Positions 12,147 to 22,693 of a stretch of 64,000 nucleotides of DNA are shown piece by piece. This DNA is from Liolophura sinensis. Taxonomy: Eukaryota > Mollusca > Polyplacophora > Chitonida > Chitonidae. The DNA is taken from the NCBI RefSeq assembly GCF_032854445.1, contig NC_088295.1:53179249-53243248 (forward strand). The letters are read 5' to 3'. Under the pieces are notes generated by a model. That model did not search any database, was not told the origin of the DNA, and was given only the letters and a program-made list of their open reading frames with translations. Both the position numbers and the translations under genes were made by a program. How positions within the stretch are numbered: position 1 is the stretch's first letter; each line of letters opens with the position of its first letter.

Positions 12147-12572
12147 CGTCGCTCTCTCGTGTATGTGACCTTGTACTGGAGCCGCTCTCTCTTGTATGTG
12201 GCCTTGTACTGGAGCCGCTCTCTCTTGTATGTGACCTTGTACTGGAGCCGCTCTCTCGTGTATGTGACCTTGTACTGGAGTCGCTCTCTCGTGTATGTGA
12301 CCTTGTACTGGAGCCGCTCTCTCTTGTATGTGGCCTTGTACTGTAGCCGCTCTCTCGTGTGTGTGACCTTGTACTGGAGCCGCTCTCTCTTGTATGTGGC
12401 CTTGTACTGGAGCCGCTCTCTCGTGTGTGTGACCTTGTACTGTAGCCGCTCTCTCGTGTATGTGACCTTGTACTGGAGTCGCTCTCTCGTGTATGTGACC
12501 TTGTACTGGAGTCGCTCTCTCGTGTATGTGGCCTTGTACTGGAGTCGCTCTCTCGTGTATGTGACTTTGGAG
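12147..12572. repeat. 33-bp minisatellite, open on both strands
   Basis: About 13 copies of a 33-bp unit (CGCTCTCTCGTGTATGTGAC, then CTTGTACTGGAGC). Because 33 is a multiple of 3, one frame on each strand stays open: an 11-residue repeat containing SRSLVYVTLYW on plus and RERLQYKVTYT on minus. The array starts and stops with the repeat, and the flanks show no coding signal. I treat it as a minisatellite, not a gene. Confidence 0.9.
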
Positions 12573-12668
12573 ACCGCTAACATTGCATCAGTATGACATA
12601 TTTCACACTTGCAGCGCATGTGCCCATTCTTCGCTCTCCTTACACATCACTTACCACCACTAGAAACT

Positions 12669-13013
12669 GCTTCGGTGGCCTAATGGTTAGAACGTCTCTC
12701 TCGAAGTTGAGTGGCCATTGATCAAATCCTGGTCGGGTCTTACCAAAGACTTTAAAAAGGGTATTGGTTGCTACCGCATTTGGGGTTCACCACTGAGGGG
12801 TAAGGAAACAGAACTGGTTGACCCGGTGTCAGTATAACGTGACTGGGTGAGGTGTCATATCTGATGTCTTCGGCATGATACTTTAGTAGCGGCAGCACTT
12901 TGGAGGCATGAACTAGCCCTGCTACGAGAAGACACAATATAGGTACATGCGCCTAAAGACTCCTCGTCGTCATATGCCTGAAAACAATGTACGACGTTAA
13001 ACCCCAAGCATAC
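12669..13013 (+). repeat. SINE family 2, near full length
   Basis: The tRNA-like head has an A-box-like GGCCTAATGGTTAG and a B-box-like GATCAAATCC. A body follows with CCGGTGTCAGTATAACGTGA, TCTTCGGCATGATACTTTAG and CATATG...TGAAAA, and the end is ACGACGTTAAACCCCAA. Related copies lie at 42690-43015, 29690-29940 and 30300-30535. Confidence 0.75.
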
Positions 13014-13565
13014 ACATATGCATTTACACCACGGTAGACAAGTTTGACTGTTTAGTCTTAACCTCAGTACTGATGTCTCTGCGCAGACCAAATATCCGCT
13101 TTTATCAACAAACTTGTTTCTGTTTTCCGTTGGAATTATGTTGAGCGTGCTTAAGATGAAGAGAATGCGCAGATGTCAATTGCTAATTGGAACAAAAGTT
13201 GAGACAGAGATTTTTTTATTGACATTATTTCCTGCCTCATAATAGCGATCCAAGTGACATGACTGTTGAAGATTTCTGAACAAAATTTGCTACCTACAGT
13301 GACTTAAAGCAAGTGCTAGAGTATACTGTCACAAGTGGTAATGTAACTTGGCTAGGAACTTCTGTTACTACTTCTGCCTTCGTTTGAGTGAAGTATTCTC
13401 AAGTAAGATGTTAAACAACAAATAAATAAAAAAAATAAATATAAGTCTCCAGGCATTGAAGGCCCAGTATAATTTGCTGCACACACAGGCCTATGTATAA
13501 GCCTATATCAAGGGAACAATGTAAATTAATATTCCTTCAATGTTACATGCGTTAATCTGTGGACG
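13014..13565. other. 3' flank of the ankyrin gene
   Basis: Non-coding. A degraded SINE-like tail with AAATAAATAAA lies near 13400-13440. A possible minus-strand AATAAA reads as TTTATT on plus near 13214. Confidence 0.4.
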
Positions 13566-14423
13566 TCATGTTATTGCACAAATACTGGAAGGCTTTGCCT
13601 GTCTGTTTCGCCTCTCAAAGGTGCGGTCTTCTAGCAAATGCAACACATGATGGTGGCCATATGCCAAAGCTGTTTCTCGTAATGACAAGGGAGTTAACTG
13701 TGAAAAGATGTCCTTCCTGTGAGAATAATCCACTGTGTTTAGACTAACAGAACGATTGCACAACAAGAACTTCATGCGTTCCTCATCACCGGCTATTGTC
13801 GCGTGGGCGAAATCAATGGAAGCCTCATTCTGTTCTAGAAGATCAACAATTTTCCGTTTTGCATTGATTCTTTTCGCAAACTCCAACAGAGACTCGTTCC
13901 CGCGTTCAACATTAATTCTGCACCAAGATTTTACCAGTTTGTTCACACGAAAGGCGTTGTTCTCCTCCACTGCTTGCCAATATCCCGGCACAAGTTTTCT
14001 GAACCAGTTGAAAAACTCGTAAGAGAACAATGCGGTGTGTTTGGCTATGAGCTCCTCCTCAGTTTGGTCAGCATTGGCGCCAGCCTTGAGACAGGCCACC
14101 ATGACGTCTAGAAGACGGTACCTAATGGACATGCGCAATGCTGTATTGCCTTGGCTGTCCACAGCGTCCATGTCAATGCCGGCGTTTGACAGAGCGTATA
14201 CCAGAGGCACAACTTTCATCTCCTCACAGGATGGAACTGTTCGACAAGTCTCGACTATCCGATGGAGGTAGCTTCCGCCGGTTAGCCCGTCCCGTTTGTT
14301 CACTTCGACGGCACCGGCTCTAATGAGGTATAGCAGACGCCGACAGTTCCGCGACTCGATAGCCCTTACAACGTCAGTGTCAGAGAAATCCGGACCAACA
14401 TCCGTCAACTCTACCTTCCACAT
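13566..14423 (-). CDS. Ankyrin-repeat protein, single exon
   Basis: A 285-residue protein read from the first ATG at 14423 (start MWKVELTDVGPDF). The frame stays open to a TTG at 14462, but an in-frame stop lies just upstream and there is no earlier ATG. Ankyrin-like helices and loops occur at about residues 18-55 (AIESRNCRRLLYLIRAGA), about 80-125 (GIDMDAVDSQGNTALRMSIR, then CLKAGANAD), and more weakly about 175-270. No kinase, SOCS box, transmembrane segment or signal peptide is visible. Ankyrin repeats mediate protein binding (known family), but the partner cannot be read from sequence. The codons look natural and the opposite-strand ORFs are shadows. The open frame could be the last exon of a longer gene, since an acceptor-like TGTGAGACAG lies at its 5' edge. 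Confidence 0.75.
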   Translation of the reverse strand: MWKVELTDVGPDFSDTDVVRAIESRNCRRLLYLIRAGAVEVNKRDGLTGGSYLHRIVETCRTVPSCEEMKVVPLVYALSNAGIDMDAVDSQGNTALRMSIRYRLLDVMVACLKAGANADQTEEELIAKHTALFSYEFFNWFRKLVPGYWQAVEENNAFRVNKLVKSWCRINVERGNESLLEFAKRINAKRKIVDLLEQNEASIDFAHATIAGDEERMKFLLCNRSVSLNTVDYSHRKDIFSQLTPLSLRETALAYGHHHVLHLLEDRTFERRNRQAKPSSICAIT

Positions 14424-17400
14424 CCCGCCAGGTTGGTCGTATGGGCCTGTCTCACATACCAACAGTCACGAACATGACCCAAACCGTAATGTATGTCCAT
14501 GCATTCGAGAGCGATGAAGACCGTGGTGTTGTTAATTCTAACCTGGGCGATAAGCAATCCCTTTGAACTTCGGTCAGTGTTTCATTATGTTTTAAGTTAT
14601 GAGGTCGAAGCCGTAAAACCAGCTGTTACCAGATATATAATAAAAGACACACCTGTTGGACGATCAGACCCTCAGGTTGCTGTGCTGTCTAAACGCGGCG
14701 ACTGGTGTACACGGATTAGTGTGTACATATATATATATACCTAGGCCTAAATACGCACTACGCAGTGACAGTATTTTCCGCACTCAGGCCTGTTGTATGT
14801 AACTCCTGATGTTTAGGAATGGACGGTCACTCTGTCGTTACCTACCCGCCCAGACATGTTTTTGAGGCACCTCAAACATACAACAGCTTATAATCAAAGC
14901 ATTTACCCATTGACTGGTCTTGGTTTACTTCACCACTAATACCATAGGCTAACCTGCTCTAGCTTCTTGTTAAATCGTACCGTATGTGGACGTCATGCTA
15001 TTGCACCAATAGCACGGTATATGTAGCTTAAAACCATGGGACGTTCTTGGCATGACTTCATTCTCCTTTTGAATTGGGCCTGAACTTTACGTAGGCACGT
15101 ATGTGGGTGTTTATACGCATTGAATGGAAATACACAGTGCTTGTCATGGAAGACTACGTTAAGTTCAGCCGTATAAAAAAACGACGACTTTATCCGCCTA
15201 TATAATGCAGTATGAACAACAAACAGATTAACATATTGGCAAGGTTATGCATTACGGAATCAAACAGTGTACAATGACTTCAATTATATATACTTAGTGC
15301 CAAACACTGTATTATTTTCACCAGTGATTGTTAAAATGTTCATACGATTACATGCACACCATATGAAGTGACAGTTAACCAGAAGAGAAAAACAGGTACA
15401 CCCCCACCCCCCTTCCCCCATGCACCAAATGAAAGAATGCACCGATCAAACCTTCCCATTTCCACTTCTATATTTCATTCGCAAACACCAGATAAACCTG
15501 TAAGCCATTTTAAATTTTTAAATATCAAAAACATGTTTTTAAATCTTAAAAAAAATGATTTTATGCATGAAAAGTTCAAAAATGATTTCAAAAGTTTAAA
15601 AGTGACTTGTAAAGTTTAAAATAATTTAAAATGAAGGTTGGAAAGGATTTGTTCAGTTTAACAAAGACTTTGAAAACATTTGAAATTGATTTTCAAAACT
15701 TTGAAAATACTTGTATATTTAAATATATGCAATAGTTTTTTTTTAAATGATGGCACCTTATGTATACTCCAATCAGTAGACGTTTACGTACATTTTGATA
15801 CATGCACAAATTCCCCAGTAATGGGGGTGAGGGTAATATACATGCATGTTCATCATGGAAATCGGGTGCTTGTCCCTGACGCATACAAATTTGCAGCATA
15901 TACATAGGCCCTATATATATACCCAACCCCGCGGAATTTTCTCCCATGTCACCTTGAATGAAGACGACATCTAAAAGATTACCCGGACACTATATCTGGA
16001 TACAAACTATTCCCCAAAAGACGGATAGCTTTATGAGAACAACACAACAACTTCTCTTTTCTCAGACCTTCAAATGAAGCTGGCGAATTAAAGGATAAAT
16101 GACATTTTAAAGCAAAGCCAGGAAACAAACGCGGGAAAGAGACGTTTTTCAAATCCGTGGCTTGGACATGAGAGGCTGGTTGTAATCCTAGGAACAAAGA
16201 GATTTAAAGAAGCGGGTAGTCCTTGTGCCAATAGCATCGGGATGTTTTCTAAATCTCACCGAGCTGTCTAAGCCCAGACTATTCACGCTAAATCCCGCTG
16301 CGCCCGAGATTTCCGCGCTATGACTAGACCATTAAAGCCTCACACACGTCAAATGAAAAGACAAACGTCGAGAGAGAAACATTCAACAAAGTTAACGCGC
16401 ATATTTGCCCCAGATGTGATGTGGGAGAGATATGGCGCTTTGACCCGAGTCAGGCCACGCTATGTAACATCACAACCTGGAAGTTAGACGTCTTCTGTAC
16501 GATATATTTATGATGTGGAGAAATGATATAGAATAAAAAAAAAACATGTGAGCATTTCTCCTACACCTTGTACTCCGACTGCAGCTTCGAACGTGATGTT
16601 GTTCTTATTAATGAATTAAACATAAGAATTCGTCCGGCTTTATGTATGAGCATGTTTCCAGGAAAAAATAGGTAACAGGTGAAATGTGGCCTCTAGTAAA
16701 TTTCGCTCAGTTAGGATTTTATTCTGTTTACGTGAATGTTTTAAAAGTAGCCACTTACAAGCCCCAATAACTAGCGTCATCGCCTATAAGTAGAATTTAT
16801 TTTCAGAAAATGCGGTGAGGTTAATTGCAATTTATTAGGCGTCACTGGTATAGAATTACTCAAAATGCCGATAAAGGAAGCTGAATGTCGAACCACACTT
16901 ATCATTTACTTACGTTGATGGAAATTCACATATTACGTGATTAGGGAAGCCAGTCTAAAGAATAAGCCCATAAATACCTGGATCTTGAGATATGCCTTGA
17001 TATACGTAAAGTTATTTTTTATCCATTTACAAAATATAGAGATAACATTAAACTTACCAAATTAAAAAAAATAACATCTTAATCGAATGCATTTTCTTAC
17101 AAGAAATGGACAAAAATGAAATCTGGACATTTATTTCCAGCTGGTAGGTTTCACGTTTGCTCACAAATTTAGTAAAATGTCGATGTTAGGTAACTGTCTG
17201 AAGCATTTAGGCTATAATATAGTAAACATGTCAAAAATCACCGTGTAGTCACTATAACACCCGAGGACGAATGAGAGTTTTCTCCCCAGTTAACAGTTAT
17301 TTGGAAATATATATGTTTTAGAATGAGAATAAATATAGATATGAAATATTCTATACGGGTATGTTAATATGTAATATTTAATAATATTTTTCTACTTAAT

Positions 17401-17993
17401 GTTTCTACGCCTGTACGGATCAAACAGTGAAACTTTAGTAACTGAACCGCTGAGTGCACGGTACACGGCATCGTATATAAATTCCACCTTTTATTTTAAA
17501 ACTACAAGTATTTATATTACCGCAGAGTTTTTCCCATTGTTTTCCCTTGGATGTATGTTTCAAGGCCACTTGAAAGCATGTCACCAGTGTTTCTAAGTAA
17601 TGGACTAAACTCTTGTGATTTTGAATGAAGAGAAGTGTTACTATCAGCTCGTTTGTCACGTTGACGGTAAATGCCACACAAATACGAGTCAAAGACGAGA
17701 AGGGCCTTGTGTTTGTACAGAGTCTGAGGGCTCGAGCACAGAGGAAGGGTTGTGTACCCAGCGGTTCAGCTAAACAGTGGACTCTCAATTTAACAACCTG
17801 CGTTACCTTGAGAGGGGATCGATGGATTAGCGAGCTGAAATACGTTACAAATTTGTTACACTGCCGACAAGTCGCGTGGCATTGCTGTTTTTTATCGCAT
17901 TCTTGGCTCAGACTCTGGATAAGTCACCTTATGGTAAAAAACATGAAATTAATTTTACGTACCGGTACATTTTGTGGGTCTCGTGTGGGATTT
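14424..17993. other. Intergenic, AT-rich, no gene recognised
   Basis: Holds short ORFs only. About 14985-15010 repeats 24 of 26 bases of 13559-13584, the 3' end of the ankyrin ORF. The stretch 15500-15740 is A/T-rich with repeated TTTAAAA and TTTGAAA words. The ORF at 17625-17999 starts with ATG but ends in a SINE and has no motif I know. Confidence 0.4.
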
Positions 17994-18172
17994 ATTTGAT
18001 TTATTTATATGATTGGTGTTTTACTCCGTACTCAAGAATATTTCACTTATATGTCGGCAGCCAGCATTATGGAAGGAGAAAATCGGGCAGAGCCCAGGGG
18101 GAAACCCACGACCATCCACAGCTTGCTGTAAGACCTTCCCACCTATTGCCGGAGAGGAAGCCAGTCCTCCTG
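17994..18172 (-). repeat. 5'-truncated SINE (family 1)
   Basis: Reverse-orientation tail and central domain (GATTGGTGTTTTACTCCGTA, then GGGCAGAGCCCAGG), ending at GGAGAGGAAGCCAG. No head. Confidence 0.9.
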
Positions 18173-18899
18173 GCGTCAATTTGCATTTTCCTCATATTAA
18201 ATAATACTTGACTATTTCCTTAAAACGTCTTATTTGTTGTTAAAAGTAAAAGTCATTTAACTGTACATGTAATTTAATTTAGTAATTTAATTAATTACAC
18301 TCCACAACTACGCCAGTGCAGTAAAAGCTGTTCAGCTCAGTAAGTGTGATAAAAAAAAAAAAGCTGGATTGCATTAAAATTGCTGCATGAGTGAAATGTC
18401 ATATACATCACATTTGCGTAAACTTATTTTAAGCCTTATACAGATAAATATAGATAGGGATGAACGCCTTAATTCTCAACTTCCTTCATGTTTATATTCC
18501 GACTGCATGCAGATTGGGCCTTATGACCTTTCATTTTTAAGTATTATTTATTTTTAGATATATCTGCGTTCATGTGGGGAAGACTGTGTGCGTTGAATTA
18601 AAATTCAGCTTTGAACTGTCAATCATTTTCACTTGAATTGTAGTGATGGGCAGAACCTTAAGCAGTATGCCTGTTTCTACATTACACGGGTAAACATGTC
18701 ACGCCAGGTTGCTAGGGACAACACTCTCCTCCAATCACAGCCACCTATTTCAGAAAGGGGTGTTTTCACCCTATATCATCCAGACGCACTCGCGTGCCCG
18801 TCTGTTTTTACCGGACACGCTCTGATGTACTAGACCATTATTCCATGAAAAGGTTTGACAACTGGAGTTTAACCGTAAGTTCGATCAACGTTCATCAAA
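18173..18899. promoter_or_regulatory. Presumed 5' region of the CDK inhibitor gene
   Basis: A 730-bp non-coding stretch upstream of the CDK inhibitor. A TATA-like CCCTATATCA occurs near 18770, and an ATG-only short frame at 18633 has no motif. The start context TTCATCAAAATG is a reasonable eukaryotic initiation site. Promoter function is inferred from position only. Confidence 0.3.
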
Positions 18900-20468
18900 A
18901 TGTCTCATTCTCGAGTACAACGAGCACTGTTTGAGGTAGTCGATCACAGTGAGCTGCAAAATGAGCTCAAAGCAGAGAATAACCAGACACGGGAGGAAAG
19001 TAAGCGAAAGTGGAATTTTGATTTTAATGGTGGTTTTCCTTTACAAGGCCGTATCAAGTGGCTGGCCATGGATCCTGACAATGACGTTGTGCCGGGGTTT
19101 TATCATGGACGCCAGCATGGGAAAAGTCGGACATGTAACGCGCAACTGTCGTTAGAATGCAAGAGGGTTGTGGGAGCCTGTGTTGATGCTGAGAATGGTT
19201 ATCCAGCCAATGGTGAAATGGCTTGCATAACCTCTGATAACCAAGTGTCAAAGACAAAGACAGCCGCAAGTGACATTCGCAGGAATACCAAGAAGCACAT
19301 CGACTGTAGGGAAACAGCCATGGGTGGTGCTCACCACAGCCATACTGTTCCAGCTGGAGATACAGATGATGAAATTGGTGAGGTGGTTCCTGTACTTACA
19401 GATGGTGAAACTAGTGAGATGGTTCCTGTACATACAGATGGTGAAACTAGTGAGGTGATTCCTGTATATACAGATGGTGAAACTAGTGAGGTGGTTCCTG
19501 TACATACAGATGGTGAAACTAATGAGATGGTTCCTGTACATACAGATGGTGAAACTAGTGAGATGGTTCCTGTATATACAGATGGTGAAACTAGTGAGAT
19601 GGTTCCTGTATATACAGATGGTGGAACTAGTGAAGTGGTTCCTGTACATACAGATGGTGAAACTAGTGAGGTGGTTCCTGTACATACAGATGGTGAAACT
19701 AGTGAGGTGGTTCCTGTGCATACAGATGGTGAAACTAGTGAGGTGGTTCCTGTACATACAGATGATGAAATTGGTGAAGTGGTTCCTGTACATACAGGTG
19801 GTGAAACTAGTGAGATGGTTCTTGTACATACGGATGATGAAACTAGTGAGGTGGTTCCTGTACATACAGGTGGTGAAACTAGTGAGGTGGTTCCTGTACA
19901 TACAGATGGTGAAACTAGTGAGGTGGTTCCTGTACATACACAAAGTGTCTTTCGTGAAGAAACAAAGAGAAGTGTTGCATATATAAATTCAAACAAATTA
20001 CCAAGACGAGGCGTTCTTCACACAGACAGGACGGGAGTTGCCATTTACGCATGTAGAACGGAAACTAATGTATTTCACACGGATGGAATTATGGAAGGTG
20101 TCATTTCTACCCATACAACAGGTATCTCTCGCACAGGCACAAGTCGAGGTGTCATTCGGTGCGCATGTGCAATGGGAGGAGTCCTTCATGCAGACACAAG
20201 AGAAGATGTCATTTGTACATGTATAGCGGGTGATGTCATCAATACAGATACAACTCCAGTTGACACTCAGTCGGGCAGAGGCAGACACGTCTTCCGTTCT
20301 AGTTCCCTGGCTATCCAGGATGAGTCCAGAAAATACATGGAGTCTGTGGGTGGTAGGATGTCTACTCTAGCGAATACAACTGTTTTGAAGAAGCAGCCTT
20401 ACTGTGACACGATAGCAGTTAACAGTGGGTGCCCGATGGACCCGTTTGATTGCGGTCGTTCAAAGTAA
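18900..20468 (+). CDS. Cip/Kip-type cyclin-dependent kinase inhibitor with internal minisatellite
   Basis: A 522-residue protein. Residues 5-80 match the CDI domain of p21/p27/p57 and Dacapo. A cyclin-binding RxLF (RALF, 8-11) is followed by VDHSELQNEL, then the kinase-binding block KWNFDF (37-42) with PLQGRIKW (48-54), and then GFYHG (66-70). Its Phe-Tyr is where p27 has F87-Y88, the pair that enters the kinase ATP pocket (known family). The role is therefore inhibition of cyclin-CDK complexes in the nucleus. A basic stretch (RRNTKKH, 127-133) could be a nuclear signal. Residues 155-346 are 16 copies of an acidic 12-residue repeat (TDGETSEVVPVH), encoded by a 36-bp minisatellite; a decayed, similar region follows to about 460. 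p27 has 198 residues and Dacapo 245, so this protein is unusually long. I see no C-terminal PCNA box. There are no clear introns. Confidence 0.9.
   Translation: MSHSRVQRALFEVVDHSELQNELKAENNQTREESKRKWNFDFNGGFPLQGRIKWLAMDPDNDVVPGFYHGRQHGKSRTCNAQLSLECKRVVGACVDAENGYPANGEMACITSDNQVSKTKTAASDIRRNTKKHIDCRETAMGGAHHSHTVPAGDTDDEIGEVVPVLTDGETSEMVPVHTDGETSEVIPVYTDGETSEVVPVHTDGETNEMVPVHTDGETSEMVPVYTDGETSEMVPVYTDGGTSEVVPVHTDGETSEVVPVHTDGETSEVVPVHTDGETSEVVPVHTDDEIGEVVPVHTGGETSEMVLVHTDDETSEVVPVHTGGETSEVVPVHTDGETSEVVPVHTQSVFREETKRSVAYINSNKLPRRGVLHTDRTGVAIYACRTETNVFHTDGIMEGVISTHTTGISRTGTSRGVIRCACAMGGVLHADTREDVICTCIAGDVINTDTTPVDTQSGRGRHVFRSSSLAIQDESRKYMESVGGRMSTLANTTVLKKQPYCDTIAVNSGCPMDPFDCGRSK
19362..19937 (+). 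repeat. 36-bp coding minisatellite in the CDK inhibitor
   Basis: Sixteen in-frame units, each 12 codons, of the pattern ACAGATGGTGAAACTAGTGA then GGTGGTTCCTGTACAT. Differences are mostly single bases: V/M, H/Y, and one DDEIGE variant at the first and twelfth units. Every unit keeps the frame, with no stop or indel, which fits selection on an expressed protein. Confidence 0.97.
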
Positions 20469-20869
20469 ACTTCTGTTATTTGTGGCAGTTTGAAAAACTA
20501 CAGCTGCAGTACGTGGCGAGTTTTTACCAGAGTTATTCTGTATCGGTGATCCATTGGTCAGGTTGCTCACGTTCCACGGACGGTTCCGAGGTCAGCTAGA
20601 TTTCGTAAGAGATTCTTTTTATGTCCGTCCTTTCAAGTAACAGTCGGTTAAATTATGTGTTATTTAAGAAGTGTTGCTTTTGCAGTTATGTTTGTGGTGA
20701 ACATGCAATCTTAAACGCCCTAGCACTAGCCGCTGCTCACGTGACACTGAACAATATGTCTATTTTGCCTTCATGTGTTGATGTTAGTGAAAAACAAAGG
20801 GCACATGGCATATGTGATAACAAGATGGAGTATACATGGAAATGCGGATATCAAAAGACAACTAGATCA
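20469..20869. other. Probable 3' UTR and flank of the CDK inhibitor
   Basis: No AATAAA follows the stop within 400 bases. The first A-rich AATAAA-like motifs downstream are in the SINE tail near 21273-21294. The short frame at 20621-20929 has no recognisable motif. Confidence 0.35.
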
Positions 20870-21470
20870 AGCTCATTACATCGCTTATGCAGGGGTCATT
20901 ACATCGCTTGTGTAGGGGTCACTTCATAGCTTGTGCAGGGGTCACTACATAGCTTGTGCAGGGGTCACTGCATAGCTTGTGCAGGGGTCACTACATCGGT
21001 TGTGCAGGGATCACTACATAGCTTGTGAACGGGTCACTACATAGCTTGAGGGGGCCGCCGTGGTTCAGTTGGGTAGCGCGCTAGCGCAGCGTAATGACCT
21101 AGGAGCCTCTCACCAATGTAGTGGCTGTGAGTTCAAGTTCAACTCATGTTGGTTTCCCCTCCGGCTGTACATGGGAAGGTCTGTCAGCAACCTGCGAATG
21201 GTCGTAGGCCACCATAATGCTGGCCGCCGTCATAGAAGTTAAATATTCTTGAATACGGCGTAAAACACCAATGAAATAAATAAAATAAATAAAATAGCTT
21301 GTGCAGGGGTCACTACATAGCTTGTGCAGGGGTCACTACATAGCAAGTGCCGGGGTCACTGCATAGCTAGTGCCGGGGTGACTACATAGCAAGTGCCGGG
21401 GTCACTACATAGCAAGTGCAGGGGTCACTAGCTAGTGCAGAGATTAATACATCACATAGATTGGGATCAC
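20870..21470. repeat. 22-23-bp tandem array split by a SINE
   Basis: Units of GCTTGTGCAGGGGTCACTAC plus ATA run from about 20870 to 21050 and again from 21295 to about 21470. The second part includes a variant CTAGTGCCGGGG or CAAGTGCCGGGG. The interruption is a full SINE at 21051-21294. Confidence 0.9.
21051..21294 (+). repeat. Full-length SINE (family 1) with tRNA-like head
   Basis: The head begins GGGGCCGCCGTGGTTCAGTT with an A-box-like segment and a B-box-like GAGTTCAAGTTC. It continues through the conserved 3' domain to an (AAATA)n tail. The flanks AGCTTG on both sides look like a target-site duplication, but the array itself repeats this word. Not a real tRNA gene: the cloverleaf is incomplete. 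Confidence 0.93.
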
Positions 21471-22007
21471 TACATCGCATGGACAGAGTTCACTTCACTG
21501 TTTGTGAAGAAGTCACTCACTCAGTGGTTCCACGTTGTTCACACAGGCGCTTTGGCAAGATACATGTACACTTATCGCCATTATGAGACCCAAGGCAGTT
21601 CTCTTTTTATTCTCGTGTTATTCACGTCACGAATGAAATGGTGGCGCAAAACTTTATACTTGTTTGACTGATTTTATATACGATAACCATCACTATGTTG
21701 TACTGTGATGTATTGTACAGAGAGTTCATGCGGTGGGATAGGATATCAGGAATTGGTTGGATATCAGTGCATGCAGTAGGGTGGAATATCAGGAATTGCA
21801 GTAGGGTGGGATATCAGGAATTACAGAGCTGGAGAGAAGTGATATTCAACAACGGCGAAAAAACTGTTTACCTTTTCGGGTCCTACTTTAAATGGCCGGA
21901 TTTGTACATCTGTAGCGGAGCGATAACCACCATCCAGTTGTTCACTTTACAAACATGCAGACGGCAGTGTTCATAAAGGGAGATAACTGAGATTATTGCC
22001 TCTTGCC
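21471..22007. other. Non-coding with a small local repeat
   Basis: A short repeat of TGGGATATCAGGAATT occurs about four times between 21735 and 21830. No gene recognised. TTTATT near 21606 could be a minus-strand AATAAA. Confidence 0.4.
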
Positions 22008-22208
22008 TCAGGAGCGTGGGGTATTACTTCTTGAGCATTCCTTGGGAATGTGACCGTTGTACATATTATACATGTTGACCAGTGGACCATTCCGCATCTG
22101 CCTATCCTCGTTGTGGCGATCGTGTCGCATGTAGTTTATTGTGCATGTCGGCATAGGGCAATTTGACTTTACCGTGAAGTCATTCAATGACAAGGAGCCT
22201 TTTGACAA
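22008..22208 (-). CDS. Possible terminal exon of an unrecognised protein
   Basis: An open frame ends at TGA 22010-22008, with mixed, non-repetitive composition (NCPMPTCTINYMRHDRHNED, later NGHIPKECSRSN). A weak acceptor (GTCAAAAG then GCTCC) would let it join in phase to the exon ending at 26628, making it the last exon of the basic protein gene. The acceptor lacks a good pyrimidine tract, and the link spans 4.4 kb. The frame has no ATG in a useful position, so it is unlikely to stand alone. Confidence 0.3.
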   Translation of the reverse strand: MSKGSLSLNDFTVKSNCPMPTCTINYMRHDRHNEDRQMRNGPLVNMYNMYNGHIPKECSRSNTPRS

Positions 22209-22339
22209 ATTCTTGCGCTATTAATAAAAGTATTACTACGAGTTTTAGTAGGTCTGTCTTAAAATTTTTGTCAACGTTTCTTTTTTCGGAGACTAAATTT
22301 CGCGCCCTAGTTGAACTGATTGTAGTTTGGGGTATAATT

Positions 22340-22511
22340 TATTTATTTATTTGATTGGTGTTTTACGCCGTACTCAAGAATATTTCACTTATACGACGGC
22401 GGCCAGCATTATGGTGGGAGGAAACCGGGCAGAGCCTGGGGGAAACCCAAGACCATCCACAGGTTGCTGGTAGACCTTCCCACTTACGGCCGGAGAGGAA
22501 GCCAGCATGAG
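22340..22511 (-). repeat. 5'-truncated SINE (family 1) with TSD
   Basis: Reverse-orientation SINE 3' part. The flanks AGTTTGGGGTATAATT (22324-22339) and AGTTTGGGGGTATAATT (22512-22528) form a target-site duplication with one extra G. Confidence 0.93.
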
Positions 22512-22693
22512 AGTTTGGGGGTATAATTAGTAGGTTATTAGATGAATACTTACAACCTGTAAGTATGTTATGAACAAAAGATTCAACATATTCAACATAT
22601 TCGATATTATACCGAATTATTTCTTCTTGGAAAAATTAAGTAATGTGTTATTTAAGCTGTGTCCAAGATTATAGACTAACTTATTATGTACTA

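Noticed and set aside
14424-14462. Thirteen extra N-terminal codons of the ankyrin protein
   Set aside because: They would need a TTG start; the first ATG is at 14423. They could be real only if an upstream exon is spliced on.
17625-17999. 124-codon ATG frame upstream of the CDK inhibitor
   Set aside because: It is overlapped by an equally long frame on the other strand, runs into a SINE, and has no recognisable motif. Kept only as a remark.
19248-19996. Minus-strand frames of more than 200 codons across 19.2-20.0 kb
   Set aside because: Shadows of the CDK inhibitor repeat; they contain only the reverse of the 36-bp unit and lack any conserved domain.
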